Source: Oscillospiraceae bacterium (lineage in GTDB: Bacteria; Bacillota; Clostridia; Oscillospirales; SIG627). Taken from it: a DNA stretch of 64,000 nt. Shown here piece after piece: positions 31,531 through 41,490 of the stretch. The stretch is taken from assembly GCA_015064635.1 (NCBI GenBank), contig SVRV01000010.1, positions 1 through 64,000 of the forward strand, given 5' to 3'. The translations under genes were made by a program, and so were the position numbers. The notes below the pieces were generated by a model, which had not been told where the DNA came from, ran no database searches, and saw only the letters and a program-made list of their open reading frames with translations. Positions within the stretch are counted from its first letter, which is position 1, and every line of letters starts with the position of its first letter.

Positions 31531-32490
31531 ATGAGAAAGATTATAGCACTCGTGCTCGCTCTTGTAATGGCATTTGCACTCGTTGCTTGCGGTGACGATG
31601 CGACAGGCGCAACAAAGATGACAATGGGTACAGGCGGTACTCAGGGCACTTACTACGCATACGGCGGTTCACTTGGTAACCACATCAAGAATGAAACCGG
31701 TATTACCGTAAACGTTGTTTCCACAGACGGTTCAAAGGCTAACATTCTTGGTATCGACGTTGGAAACTATCAGCTTGGTACTGTTCAGTCAGACGTTATG
31801 GCTTACGCTTATGCAGGAACACGTTCCTTTGAGAAAGAGGGAGCTCTCGATTCCTTCAGAGTAATCGGCGGTCTTTATGCAGAAGCGGTACAGCTTGTTA
31901 CAATGGACCCTGCTATCAAGTCTGTTGCAGACCTTGCAGGTAAGAAGGTTTCTATCGGTGCAGCAGGTTCGGGCGTTTATTTCAACGCTATTGATATTCT
32001 TGGTGCTGCAGGCCTTACAGAAGATGACATCCAGCCTCAGTATCAGTCCTTCGGTGACTCTGCTGACGCTCTTAAGGACGGCAAGATTGATGCGGCATTC
32101 ATAGTTGCAGGTGCACCCACTCCCGCTATTCAGGAGCTTTGCACAACAACAGATGCATACCTTGTTCCCATTGACGGCGAAATTGCCGATAAGCTTATGG
32201 CAGGTTCACCCTACTACACACTTCACAAGATTCCCGCAGGCACTTACAAGGGTCAGGATGCTGAAGTTACAACAGTAACAGTAAAAGCAACACTTATCGT
32301 ATCTACCTCGGCTTCAGAGGAGGATGTATATAACATCACTAAGGCTATTTTTGAAAAGTCGGATGCTATCGGTCACGCTAAGTGCGCTGAACTCAGCTTA
32401 GAAAATGCTACCGAGGGTATGACTGCACCCTTCCACAAGGGAGCGGCAAAATACTTTGCTGAAAAGGGTATTACCGTAGAAAGCAAGTAA
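31531..32490 (+). CDS. TRAP transporter solute-binding lipoprotein, TAXI family
   Basis: A 319-aa substrate-binding protein. A lipoprotein signal ends in the lipobox LVAC with C20 as the lipid-anchored residue. The TAXI-family start follows (MTMGTGGTQGTYYAYGGSLG), and VGNYQLGTVQSDVMAYAYAG matches the ligand cleft. It captures a small organic acid or amino acid outside the membrane. I start at ATG 31531, which has AAGGAG at 9 nt; upstream in-frame codons fall inside the operator. The gene precedes the fused TRAP permease with an attenuator hairpin between. Confidence 0.9.
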   Translation: MRKIIALVLALVMAFALVACGDDATGATKMTMGTGGTQGTYYAYGGSLGNHIKNETGITVNVVSTDGSKANILGIDVGNYQLGTVQSDVMAYAYAGTRSFEKEGALDSFRVIGGLYAEAVQLVTMDPAIKSVADLAGKKVSIGAAGSGVYFNAIDILGAAGLTEDDIQPQYQSFGDSADALKDGKIDAAFIVAGAPTPAIQELCTTTDAYLVPIDGEIADKLMAGSPYYTLHKIPAGTYKGQDAEVTTVTVKATLIVSTSASEEDVYNITKAIFEKSDAIGHAKCAELSLENATEGMTAPFHKGAAKYFAEKGITVESK

Positions 32491-32506
32491 TTATTCAAGC
32501 TCAAGG

Positions 32507-32537
32507 GATTGGTTGCATTTTTGCAACCAATCTTTTT
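32507..32537 (+). terminator. Intra-operon attenuator between binding protein and permease
   Basis: A perfect 11-bp stem (32507-32517 with 32522-32532), a TTTT loop and a T-run lie between the two transporter genes. Such a partial terminator would give more binding protein than permease. Confidence 0.75.
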
Positions 32538-32560
32538 GTGAGTAATCATCGGAGGTTTAA

Positions 32561-34504
32561 ATGGCTCTTTTTAAGAAAAAAACTGTTGACGAAACGCCGG
32601 AGGTACTCGACGTTGATGCAGTAATGAAAAAGTATGACCGAGAGTCAAACACCCGTGTGTGGGAAGGCACACCAAAAACGGTTGTCAATGTTATACTCGC
32701 TATTTTTTCACTTTTCTGCATATACGTAACACTCTTTGCAACCTGGCTTGACGAGATTCGTCTGACCTCGTTTATGGCGTTTATAATTTTTATAGGTTTC
32801 CTTGTTTTCCCAATCAAGAAGGGAAAGCAGAAGACTAACTGTATTCCGTGGTATGACCTGATATTTATGCTTGCAGGTACAGGCTCTTTTCTCTACTATA
32901 CCTTAAATGCTTCGGAGATAGTTGCACGATTCAGAATCACCACAGTTGAGGTGATTATCGGTATTGTCGGTATACTCTGCCTTGCAGAGCTCTGCCGCAG
33001 AAGTGTAGGTCTCCCCATTCTCTTTGTAGCAGGTGCTTTGCTTATTTATGCACTCGGATGGGGCTCCACCAATCCTGACATGTTTGCTCGTGTTACCGAA
33101 AATGTAAGAGTTCTGTTTTATTCCAAGGAGGGAATTCTCTCCACTCCCATAAATGTATGTTCAAAGTATATCGTAATGTTTATAATATTCGGAGCATTTC
33201 TCGAACGTACCGGAATTGCGGATTTCTTTATCAAAATTGCCAATGCCCTTGTAGGGCGTTTCTGGGGCGGTCCCGCAAAGGTTGCGGTAGTAGCCTCTGC
33301 TCTTGAGGGTATGGTTTCAGGCTCCTCGGTTGCAAACACTGTTGGTTCGGGCGCAGTTACTATTCCGCTTATGAAACGAACAGGCTATAAACCCGAATTT
33401 GCCGCAGCCGCCGAGGCTTCGGCTTCCACGGGAGGACAGATAATGCCTCCCATCATGGGCGCCGCCGCATTTCTTATGGCTGAAACTGTTGGCGTTTCAT
33501 ATTCAAACATAGTTGTAAAAGCAATTCTTCCCGCTATCCTTTATTTTGCGGGAGTATTTATCACAGTACATCTCGAAGCCAAAAAGGAAGGTCTCCGCGG
33601 TCTTACCAAGGAAGAGCTTCCCAGAATCAAGCCGCTTCTCAAACAGACTTATCTTCTCTTGCCGCTCATTCTCCTCATATACCTTGTGGGAACAAGCACA
33701 CGCTCCATTGCATATGCCGCAGCTATTGCAATAGTGGTTGCAATTTTTGTCAGCCTCTTCAATAAAGAGAACAGAATTACACCAAAGCGTATTCTTGAGG
33801 CACTTGCGGCAGGAGGTCAGGGAATGATAACCGTTGCCGCTGCCTGCGGTGTTGCGGGTATAGTTGCAGGTCTTATCAGCGCTACAGGCCTTGCATTCAT
33901 TCTTTTCAACGGAATTGTTGCTCTTGCAGGGGATAAGATAATAATTGCCCTCTTCCTTACAATGCTTTGCTGTATTATTCTCGGTATGGGTGTACCAACA
34001 ACAGCAAACTATTGTATTATGGCAGCAACCTGTGCGCCCATTCTTGTACAGATGGGTGTGCCTATGATAGCCGCACATTTCTTTGTATTCTATTTCGGTA
34101 TCGTTGCCGACCTGACTCCTCCGGTTGCACTTGCCGCTTATGCAGGTGCCGCAATAGCTCAGGCAAACCCGATGAAAACGGCATTTACGGCTACAAAACT
34201 GGCAATAGGCGCTTTTATCGTACCATACGTATTTGCACTCAATCCGGCAATGCTCTTCATTGAGACGGACGGAGTACTTGAGGTTGTGCTTATCTGTATA
34301 ACCTCGCTTATAGGTATTTTCGCTGTATCTGCATCACTTGAAGGCTACTTTATACAACCGATGCCTTGGTATCAGCGTATAGTTTCGTTTGCAGGTGGAC
34401 TTTTGCTTATTTATCCCGGCATCGTAACCGACTCGATAGGCTTAGGTCTTATTGCAGTAGTTGTTGCAATGCAGTTTGTTATGAAACGCAAAAAGACAGC
34501 ATAA
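32561..34504 (+). CDS. TRAP transporter fused permease (DctQM type, TAXI system)
   Basis: A 647-aa membrane protein combining the small (4-TM) and large (12-TM) TRAP subunits. The small-subunit-like part spans about 35-170 and the large subunit about 180-620. The large-subunit signatures GSSVANTVGSGAVTIPLMK and GMGVPTTANYCIMA are clear. It moves the ligand delivered by the TAXI lipoprotein in symport with an ion. GGAGG precedes the ATG. A strong terminator follows. Confidence 0.92.
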   Translation: MALFKKKTVDETPEVLDVDAVMKKYDRESNTRVWEGTPKTVVNVILAIFSLFCIYVTLFATWLDEIRLTSFMAFIIFIGFLVFPIKKGKQKTNCIPWYDLIFMLAGTGSFLYYTLNASEIVARFRITTVEVIIGIVGILCLAELCRRSVGLPILFVAGALLIYALGWGSTNPDMFARVTENVRVLFYSKEGILSTPINVCSKYIVMFIIFGAFLERTGIADFFIKIANALVGRFWGGPAKVAVVASALEGMVSGSSVANTVGSGAVTIPLMKRTGYKPEFAAAAEASASTGGQIMPPIMGAAAFLMAETVGVSYSNIVVKAILPAILYFAGVFITVHLEAKKEGLRGLTKEELPRIKPLLKQTYLLLPLILLIYLVGTSTRSIAYAAAIAIVVAIFVSLFNKENRITPKRILEALAAGGQGMITVAAACGVAGIVAGLISATGLAFILFNGIVALAGDKIIIALFLTMLCCIILGMGVPTTANYCIMAATCAPILVQMGVPMIAAHFFVFYFGIVADLTPPVALAAYAGAAIAQANPMKTAFTATKLAIGAFIVPYVFALNPAMLFIETDGVLEVVLICITSLIGIFAVSASLEGYFIQPMPWYQRIVSFAGGLLLIYPGIVTDSIGLGLIAVVVAMQFVMKRKKTA

Positions 34505-34510
34505 TTTTTT

Positions 34511-34538
34511 AAAAACGGCAGGATTAACTGCCGTTTTT
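34511..34538 (+). terminator. Terminator of the TRAP operon
   Basis: A perfect 11-bp stem (34511-34521 with 34528-34538) ends in a T-run. Confidence 0.8.
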
Positions 34539-34539
34539 A

Positions 34540-34568
34540 TTGCTTTTTTATATCTCGTGTGATATAAT
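34540..34568 (+). promoter_or_regulatory. Sigma-A promoter of the ten-gene run
   Basis: TTGCTT (34540-34545), a 17-bp spacer and TATAAT (34563-34568) lie directly after the TRAP terminator and 58 bp before the MBL gene. Confidence 0.65.
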
Positions 34569-34626
34569 TAATCTTACTAATAAGGACAATTTATTTTTAT
34601 GGTTTATGGAAGGAAGGATAACTGAG

Positions 34627-35379
34627 ATGTTTGAAAGAAAGAAATTTGAAAATCATTACGAAGGCGCAATAGAGCCCTTTAAAATTATTGGAAATACATA
34701 CTTTGTGGGTACATTTCCGGCTTCTGTTCACCTTATTAATACAGGTGATGGTCTCGTTCTTATAGACACGGGCTATTTTGATACGCTTTTTATGGTGATT
34801 GACTCTATCTATAAGCTTGGCTTTTCTCCCTATGACATTAAGTATATAATTCACACTCATTGGCATGGCGACCACACAGAGGCAACCGCCGCACTTGTTC
34901 ATATGACGGGTGCAAAAACCTTTATCGGCAAAGAAGATTATGAAAAAGTACAACGTTACTTCATGCCGGATGTACTGCTTTCCGAAGGTGATACTGTAAC
35001 ACTCGGTAATACAACTGTTGAAATAATGGAGACTCCCGGTCACACCAAAGGCACAATATCTCTGTTTTACGAAACCGAAGATAACGGAAAAAAATATACA
35101 GTAGGTATGTTCGGCGGTGCGGGTGCCAATACTCTTGTGAAGGAGAGATTCGACTATCCCGATTGCAGAAGCGGTTATCTTGATTCCATCAACCGACTAA
35201 GACTTAAGAGGGTTGACGTATTTATCGGAAATCATGTTTGGAACAATGACACCGAAAACAAAGGCAAGTGCTTACTTGAAACCGGTGAAAACAAATTTAT
35301 TGACCCATCCTTGTGGGGAATCTTTTTGAACTACTGCGAAAAACGCCTTAATGATATCATAGAAAAAGAAAATGGATGA
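34627..35379 (+). CDS. Metallo-beta-lactamase-fold hydrolase
   Basis: A 250-aa MBL-fold protein with the full metal motif HTHWHGDH, a later His in ETPGHTKGTI and the final His in VFIGNHVWN. Such enzymes hydrolyse thioesters, lactones, phosphodiesters or similar bonds; the specificity is not readable. No signal peptide. The start at 34627 has AGGA upstream, while the longer reading from 34540 would begin inside the promoter. It is the first gene of a ten-gene same-strand run and overlaps the next ORF's earliest possible start. Confidence 0.83.
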   Translation: MFERKKFENHYEGAIEPFKIIGNTYFVGTFPASVHLINTGDGLVLIDTGYFDTLFMVIDSIYKLGFSPYDIKYIIHTHWHGDHTEATAALVHMTGAKTFIGKEDYEKVQRYFMPDVLLSEGDTVTLGNTTVEIMETPGHTKGTISLFYETEDNGKKYTVGMFGGAGANTLVKERFDYPDCRSGYLDSINRLRLKRVDVFIGNHVWNNDTENKGKCLLETGENKFIDPSLWGIFLNYCEKRLNDIIEKENG

Positions 35380-35395
35380 CCTTGAGGAAAACTCT

Positions 35396-36619
35396 ATGGA
35401 AACAAAAAGCAACAAAACTCAAAACATAATAATAATTCTGTGTTGGATGGTATATACCTTTGCATACTTCGGAAGGTACAGCTACAATTCCAACATCACT
35501 CCGATAATGGCTGACTATTCTATCGGAAAAGCGGATGCAGGTCTCGTTTCCACCTTCTTTTTCTTTGCGTACGGAATAGGGCAGGTGGTTAACGGCTTTA
35601 TGTGCCGCCGTTATAACAAGAAATACCTTTTTCCGTTTGTTCTCACTCTTTCGGCAGTACTCAATTCCTTGGTTTTGGTGCTTCCTTTCGCCTCCTTTAA
35701 GTATCTTTGGGCAATAAACGGATTTTTACAGTCAATGCTGTGGTCATCAATTATCAGCGTTTTGAGTACCACTCTTGACTCAAAGCATTTGAATTTTGCG
35801 ATTATAGTTATGAGCACCACTTCGACAGCGGGTACTATTTTGACCTACGGCTCAAGCGCTTTGTTTGTTTGGCTGGGTAATTACAAATATGCATTTGTAC
35901 TCGGTGCCTCCTTTATGCTCATTCCCGCTATACTCTGGCTTCTTATTTACAAGGGTGGAAACGGTATCGCACCCGAGGAGGAAAAAAATCATACGTCAAC
36001 GTCTGGCGGTGGAATAAAGGTAATGCTTGCAATATTCCTTTGCCTTGCATTTTTCGGAGTTTCCGATAATCTTATAAAAGACGGTCTTAATACCTGGGTA
36101 CCAACTATCCTCACCGAGGAATACAATATGGCAAGCGAGGTTTCGATTCTATCAACAATAGTTCTTCCTATCCTCGGCATGCTTGGTGCCGTGGTAGCCG
36201 TGAGACTCAACAAGCTTATCCCAGATTTTGTTTCTCTTACAGCCGTTTTCTTTGCTTTTTCGGCGCTCTTTATCGGTGTTATAGTATTTGCAGACGGTGT
36301 ATCTCCCGTCCTTATGATAATATGCTTTGGCATCGTTACTCTGTTTATGCACTCCATAAACAACGTTATAACCTCGATTGCACCGCTCAAGCTTCGTGAC
36401 AAGGTGGATTCGGGAAAGCTTGCGGGAATACTCAACGGATTTTGCTATCTTGGAAGTACTCTCAGCTCCTACGGACTTGGTGCAGTAGCCGATGCCAAAG
36501 GCTGGAGCATGGTATTTATACTTATTTTCTCAATTTGTGTAGCAAGTATAGCAATAGGCAGTTTCTATGTTATTTTTTCACGAATAAAAAAGGAGAAAAA
36601 CAATGAGACAAATACATAA
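35396..36619 (+). CDS. MFS transporter (organophosphate/sugar-acid porter-like)
   Basis: A 407-aa protein with twelve hydrophobic segments. The first loop reads FAYFGRYSYNSNITPIMADY and resembles the GlpT/ExuT-type branch of the major facilitator superfamily. It probably imports a sugar acid or phosphorylated compound in symport or antiport. I place the start at ATG 35396 (GAGG 8 nt upstream); ATG 35372 overlaps the MBL gene and has no good site. The last codons contain the ribosome site and start of the FAD oxidoreductase gene. Confidence 0.85.
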   Translation: METKSNKTQNIIIILCWMVYTFAYFGRYSYNSNITPIMADYSIGKADAGLVSTFFFFAYGIGQVVNGFMCRRYNKKYLFPFVLTLSAVLNSLVLVLPFASFKYLWAINGFLQSMLWSSIISVLSTTLDSKHLNFAIIVMSTTSTAGTILTYGSSALFVWLGNYKYAFVLGASFMLIPAILWLLIYKGGNGIAPEEEKNHTSTSGGGIKVMLAIFLCLAFFGVSDNLIKDGLNTWVPTILTEEYNMASEVSILSTIVLPILGMLGAVVAVRLNKLIPDFVSLTAVFFAFSALFIGVIVFADGVSPVLMIICFGIVTLFMHSINNVITSIAPLKLRDKVDSGKLAGILNGFCYLGSTLSSYGLGAVADAKGWSMVFILIFSICVASIAIGSFYVIFSRIKKEKNNETNT

Positions 36620-38765
36620 GGACATAACAGTCATAGGTGGAGGTGTTGCCGGCATTTGTGCCGCAGTTGCCGCTGCACGTAAGGGTGTAAGTGTCGCTCT
36701 CGTACATAACCGTCCCGTACTTGGTGGAAATGCATCAAGTGAGATTGGTGTGTTTATCAACGGAGCGGCTTCCTACAATGCAAGCGTTTACGCCCGAGAG
36801 AGCGGAATTGTAGGTGAGCTTGTAAACAAAGTTCTCAACACTTCTTTTTTGTACGACAGCAAAGCGCTTCTTGATGCGGCATTCTTTGAATTCGTATACG
36901 CCGAAAAGAATATAGAATTGTTTTTGAATACTCATGTAACCGAGGTAGAAGCCTTAGACAATAACATAAAAAGCGTCGATGCCGTTCAGCTTGGCTCGGA
37001 GAATACTTTTAAGTTTATATCTCCCATATTCATTGATTGCAGTGGAGACGGCTCTGTTGCATTCGCCGCAGGTGCCGAGTACATGCAGGGCAGAGAAGGA
37101 AAGGATACCTTTGGTGAGAGTCTCGCTCCCGATGAAGCCGACGATTATACTCAGGGTGGTACACTTTTCTGGTCAAGCCGCAAAATGGATCATCCCGTAA
37201 AATATACCCGTCCTTCCTTTGCTTACGATATTGAAAAAATGCCTTTCCGAGACAATATCGGAAGAAAAGAACAGCACAGAGTTGTGGGAAACAACGGTCT
37301 TTCTACCCTTTGGTGGATGGAATACGGCGGACAGTGTGATACCGTACACGATAACGAAGAAATAACAAACGAGCTTCGCCGCCTTGTTTACGGCTTCTGG
37401 GACTATGTTAAGAACAGCGGTAAATTCAAGGGCACCGAAAATTATATGCTTGAAAGCGTTGCACCTATTGTGGGAAAAAGAGAGTCTCGACGCTTCAAGG
37501 GTGATTATATCCTTACGCAAAGCGATATATATGATAAACCCGATTTTCCCGATGCGGTTACAACCGGCGGATGGGTAGTGGACTGCCACGCACCTTTTGG
37601 AATTTACGATGAAGGAAAAGCATCAAACTGGGTTCCCCACAGAGGTACATATAATATTCCTTACAGATGCCTTTATTCGGTGAATATCAACAACCTTTTC
37701 TTTGGAGGAAGAATTATTTCCACCTCTCACGTTGCCCACGGCTCAACCCGTGTTATTGCCACAGGTGCAGCCGCAGCCGAGGTTTCGGGTACTGCCGCAT
37801 ATTTGTGCGTAAAAAACGGAGTGTCGCCTCGAGATGTAAATTTTGATGAGCTTCATGAACTTCTTGTTCGTGACGACAAGTATATCATGGGTAAAAAGGA
37901 AGGCATAAACCACGAGCTTATTCCCAAAATTTCCGCTTCCTCCGTATCGGAATATGAAAATACACAACTCACCTCGCTTTTTGACCTTGCGGAAAAGCAT
38001 TATCTTGCGCTCCCTTCACTGACTGATAAGCTTGACAGCGTGGACGTGTATGTAAAGAATAATGCCGACACAGAAACAACACTTTTCTACAATGTCTACA
38101 CGGGACGTCTTACCGAAAGCTATCTGCCAACAGTCCTTTTACAGAAAAAGGAGTTAACACTTCCCGCAGGCTTTGAGGGATATATGACCTTCGCTCTTGA
38201 TGCCAAGGGAATCAAGGATAAAAAGGCGTATGTAGAATTTTTGAAAAACGACGATGTAGCGCTGGGAATATCCGATTTTGCGCTCACAGGCTCACCGTCC
38301 TTCGAATATAACGACGATGAGACAATGGGAATATATATCGACGGTGTTGGCATGAAGCTGTCTGATAAAAACGTCTGCTTCAAAAACGTATTGCCGAAAC
38401 AACCTATGTTTGGAACTGATAATCTTACAAACGATTATACTCGCCCTTACGGCACAGCTAATGCGTGGCTTTCGTCCGCTAAGGACAATGAGTGGATCAA
38501 GCTCGATTTCGGTGACGGCAAATACATTGACGAAATACAGCTTGTTTTCAATGATGACCTGACCCGTGACCGACCTGTTCTTCCTCCGTCAACACTTATA
38601 ATTGACTATGACATTATCATTGACGGCAAAAAAACAGAGGTAAGAGACAACATTTACCGCAAAAAATCTCACAAAATAGGCGATGTTGTAAAGAAAATAG
38701 AAATTAAACCCTTGAAAAACGGCGGACATCCGTATTTTGAAATGTTCGGAATAAGACTTTATTGA
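36603..38765 (+). CDS. FAD-dependent oxidoreductase with C-terminal discoidin-like domain
   Basis: A 720-aa flavoprotein of the FAD_oxidored type. The dinucleotide-binding loop GGGVAG is at residues 12-17, followed by NRPVLGGNASSEIG, which is typical of this class. The FAD-binding/substrate region continues to about 440. The C-terminal ~150 residues are beta-rich with NAWLSSAKDNEWIKLDFG, a pattern seen in F5/8-type (discoidin) carbohydrate-binding modules. Members are often found in polysaccharide utilisation regions, with unknown substrates. No signal peptide, so it is cytoplasmic. AAGGAG lies in the end of the MFS gene and the two overlap by 17 nt. Confidence 0.8.
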   Translation: MRQIHKDITVIGGGVAGICAAVAAARKGVSVALVHNRPVLGGNASSEIGVFINGAASYNASVYARESGIVGELVNKVLNTSFLYDSKALLDAAFFEFVYAEKNIELFLNTHVTEVEALDNNIKSVDAVQLGSENTFKFISPIFIDCSGDGSVAFAAGAEYMQGREGKDTFGESLAPDEADDYTQGGTLFWSSRKMDHPVKYTRPSFAYDIEKMPFRDNIGRKEQHRVVGNNGLSTLWWMEYGGQCDTVHDNEEITNELRRLVYGFWDYVKNSGKFKGTENYMLESVAPIVGKRESRRFKGDYILTQSDIYDKPDFPDAVTTGGWVVDCHAPFGIYDEGKASNWVPHRGTYNIPYRCLYSVNINNLFFGGRIISTSHVAHGSTRVIATGAAAAEVSGTAAYLCVKNGVSPRDVNFDELHELLVRDDKYIMGKKEGINHELIPKISASSVSEYENTQLTSLFDLAEKHYLALPSLTDKLDSVDVYVKNNADTETTLFYNVYTGRLTESYLPTVLLQKKELTLPAGFEGYMTFALDAKGIKDKKAYVEFLKNDDVALGISDFALTGSPSFEYNDDETMGIYIDGVGMKLSDKNVCFKNVLPKQPMFGTDNLTNDYTRPYGTANAWLSSAKDNEWIKLDFGDGKYIDEIQLVFNDDLTRDRPVLPPSTLIIDYDIIIDGKKTEVRDNIYRKKSHKIGDVVKKIEIKPLKNGGHPYFEMFGIRLY

Positions 38766-38777
38766 AAAGAGATAAGA

Positions 38778-40130
38778 ATGTCAGATAAAGAAGTTGCAAA
38801 AAAACTTGCTAAAGCTATCAGTGACGTTGGAGGCAGGGCATATTATGTGGGCGGCTGTGTCCGTGACAGCATTATGGGCATCGAAACAAAGGATATTGAT
38901 ATTGAGATTCACGGAGTAGGAGTCGAAAAGCTTGAGGAAATCCTGGATACAGTTGGTGAACGGCTTCAGTTCGGAAAGAGCTTTGGAGTGTACAGTATAA
39001 GAGGCACATCTCTCGATATCGCATTGCCGAGAAGCGAGGAGTGTATAGGCAAGCGCCACACAGATTTTAAAATAGACGTTAATCCTTACCTCGGGGTTGA
39101 AAAAGCGGCATTACGCCGTGACTTTACCGTAAATGCAATCATGCAGGATGTACTGACGGGCGAGATAACAGACACCTACGGGGGAATCGGGGATATTCAG
39201 GGAAGAGTGTTGCGCCATGTAAGCGACAGCACCTTTGCCGAGGATCCTCTTCGTGTACTGCGCTGTGCTCAGTTTGCTTCACGATTTGGCTTTGATGTAG
39301 CTGATGAAACTGTCGCACTGTGTTCGTCAATGGACATTACCGCCCTTTCCTCCGAGAGAATATTTGAGGAAATGAAAAAAGCGCTTCTCAAATCCGAAAA
39401 GCCTTCGGTTTTCTTTAGAACTCTTCACCGCTTCGGTCAGTTGTCTTTTTGGTTTTCCGAGCTTGAAGCCCTTATAGGTGTTCCGCAAAATCCCCGTTTT
39501 CACGCCGAGGGAGATGTTTTTGAGCACACAATGGCAGTGCTCGATGCCGCAGCGGGGATGAGAGATAGGGCAAAACAGCCTTTGCCCTTCATGATATCCG
39601 CCCTTGTTCACGATTTCGGCAAGGCTTTAACCACAGAAGTGATTGACGGTGTAATTCATGCATACCGCCACGAAACCGAGGGAATACCCATCATAGAAAG
39701 ATTCCTCCACAGAATCACAAACGAAAAAAAGCTTATACAATATGCCAAAAATATGACAGAAAACCATATGCGACCCAATATGACGGCGGCACAAAATGCT
39801 TCTGTCAAGGCAACAAATAAAATGTTTGACGTATCCGTTGAGCCTTATGACCTTGTCTTACTTTCCACAGCCGACGGTATGGGAAGCATTGCCGAAATCG
39901 GATATGTGTCATATGAGAGCTTTCTTTTTGAAAGGCTGTCAGTATACGAAGAATTTATGTCACGTCCCTACGTTACTGGAGAGGACCTGATAAACAATGG
40001 ATACACACCGGATAAGAGCTTTTCCAAGCTTCTGGAATATGCCCACAAGCTCAGACTTTCGGGAGTTGAAAAGAAAATAGCATTAAAGCAGATAAAAGCG
40101 TATGCAAGAGAATTAAAGGGAGGTAAGTAA
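38778..40130 (+). CDS. tRNA nucleotidyltransferase / poly(A) polymerase family with HD domain
   Basis: A 450-aa class II nucleotidyltransferase. The catalytic head has YYVGGCVRDSIMG and the metal-binding DIDIEIHG (D-x-D); an RNA-binding segment follows (RRDFTVNAIMQD). The C-terminal part carries an HD phosphohydrolase domain (VFEHTMAVLDAA; LVHDFGKALT). It most likely adds or repairs the CCA end of tRNA and may be the cell's CCA enzyme. It sits in the middle of the catabolic run, 12 nt after the oxidoreductase and 1 nt before the PHP gene. Confidence 0.87.
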   Translation: MSDKEVAKKLAKAISDVGGRAYYVGGCVRDSIMGIETKDIDIEIHGVGVEKLEEILDTVGERLQFGKSFGVYSIRGTSLDIALPRSEECIGKRHTDFKIDVNPYLGVEKAALRRDFTVNAIMQDVLTGEITDTYGGIGDIQGRVLRHVSDSTFAEDPLRVLRCAQFASRFGFDVADETVALCSSMDITALSSERIFEEMKKALLKSEKPSVFFRTLHRFGQLSFWFSELEALIGVPQNPRFHAEGDVFEHTMAVLDAAAGMRDRAKQPLPFMISALVHDFGKALTTEVIDGVIHAYRHETEGIPIIERFLHRITNEKKLIQYAKNMTENHMRPNMTAAQNASVKATNKMFDVSVEPYDLVLLSTADGMGSIAEIGYVSYESFLFERLSVYEEFMSRPYVTGEDLINNGYTPDKSFSKLLEYAHKLRLSGVEKKIALKQIKAYARELKGGK

Positions 40131-40131
40131 C

Positions 40132-41490
40132 ATGGCACAGAATACACAAATATTCAAAGTATCACCATCAGTTGTTGAAGCCGATAAGGAAAGTGAGATA
40201 GTTATAAAAAGCTTTGACGGTCCACTTCGCTTTATGGATGATATCACCTATGAGGTGCAGTTCATACCTATGGATGAAAGTGACGTCGAAAGAGACGAAG
40301 AGCTTTCGCTTCAGGGATATAATAAGGCAAGAAAGACATATACGGTCAAGCCTCAAAACGGTGAGCTTCATCTGAAGTATACCTTCAAGGGGGAACAGGA
40401 ATGGCGTATACATTTCAGAACCAAGGAGTATAAAAAATATCAAAACCCACTTTATGAAAAATATGCCGGTCATTGGGGACATCTTATTTCTTATCCAGAG
40501 AGAGGTATAAGCGTAAGTGTGTATTCGCTCTGCTCCGATTTGTATGAGCGACGTGCTATGATCGGTGATTTGCACGTGCATACAATGTGCTCGGACGGCA
40601 GTGAGTCCCCCGAGCTTGTTGCCGCTTCTTACAGAAAGGCGGGAAGGGATTTCATAGCCATTACCGACCATAATTTATATAACGTTTCGGCGAAAGCAAA
40701 AGACATGCTTTCTTTTGCGAAAAACTTTACACTCCTTCACGGTGAGGAAGTGCATAACGGATACGTGGGACTCTTCCACATGGTCAATATAGGCGGCTCT
40801 TACAGCGTCAATGATATATACATAAACGAGCCTGAAAGAATAAAGCGAGAGGTGTCGGCTCTCGAAAAGGAAGTCGAGGTCCCCGAAGGTCTTGACAAAA
40901 TCGAATATCTCAACCGTGTATGGCTTTATCGAGAAATAAAGAAGAGTGGGGGATATGCCATATATCCTCATCCCTATTGGAATATAGGATACTATCACAC
41001 TTCAACTGCGATGAGCCGTGCCATACTGAAAAACGGACTTTGCGATGCTTTTGAGGTGATGGGAGGGAATCCGCCGAAAAATAACAATCTCCAGCTTGCT
41101 CTTTGGACGGACATGCTCTCCGACGGCGTAAAGCTGCCGATAGTCGGCTCAACCGATTCTCATTCAGCTCTTTTCGGAGGACATCTTACACAGTCCACAG
41201 TTGCTTTTGTAAAGGATAATGATATAATCACGTCAATATCCGACGGTTACAGCGTTGCTGTTGAAAGCGTGAAAAATGAAAACGTAAGAGTTTACGGAAG
41301 TCTCAGACTTGTGATGTACACTCACTTCCTTCTTGACAATTACTATCCCACACATAATGAGCTTTGCTTCACATCCGGAATGCTGATGTGCGATTATGTA
41401 CACGGAAACACTTCTCTTCGTGAGCAGATTGAAATAGCGGAGAGCAGAGTGACAGAATACGAAAAGGAATTTTTTGGTGACAGGCAATGA
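40132..41490 (+). CDS. PHP-domain metal-dependent phosphoesterase with N-terminal beta domain
   Basis: A 452-aa protein. Residues ~1-140 form a beta-rich domain of unknown function. About 143-420 form a PHP metal-dependent hydrolase, with the four canonical motifs: GDLHVHTMCSDGS, FIAITDHN, YPHPYW and GSTDSHSA. The enzyme probably cleaves a phosphate ester or sugar-linked bond; the substrate is unknown. GGAGG lies at the end of the preceding gene. It shares a 4-nt ATGA overlap with the GH39 gene, so the two are made together. Confidence 0.83.
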   Translation: MAQNTQIFKVSPSVVEADKESEIVIKSFDGPLRFMDDITYEVQFIPMDESDVERDEELSLQGYNKARKTYTVKPQNGELHLKYTFKGEQEWRIHFRTKEYKKYQNPLYEKYAGHWGHLISYPERGISVSVYSLCSDLYERRAMIGDLHVHTMCSDGSESPELVAASYRKAGRDFIAITDHNLYNVSAKAKDMLSFAKNFTLLHGEEVHNGYVGLFHMVNIGGSYSVNDIYINEPERIKREVSALEKEVEVPEGLDKIEYLNRVWLYREIKKSGGYAIYPHPYWNIGYYHTSTAMSRAILKNGLCDAFEVMGGNPPKNNNLQLALWTDMLSDGVKLPIVGSTDSHSALFGGHLTQSTVAFVKDNDIITSISDGYSVAVESVKNENVRVYGSLRLVMYTHFLLDNYYPTHNELCFTSGMLMCDYVHGNTSLREQIEIAESRVTEYEKEFFGDRQ

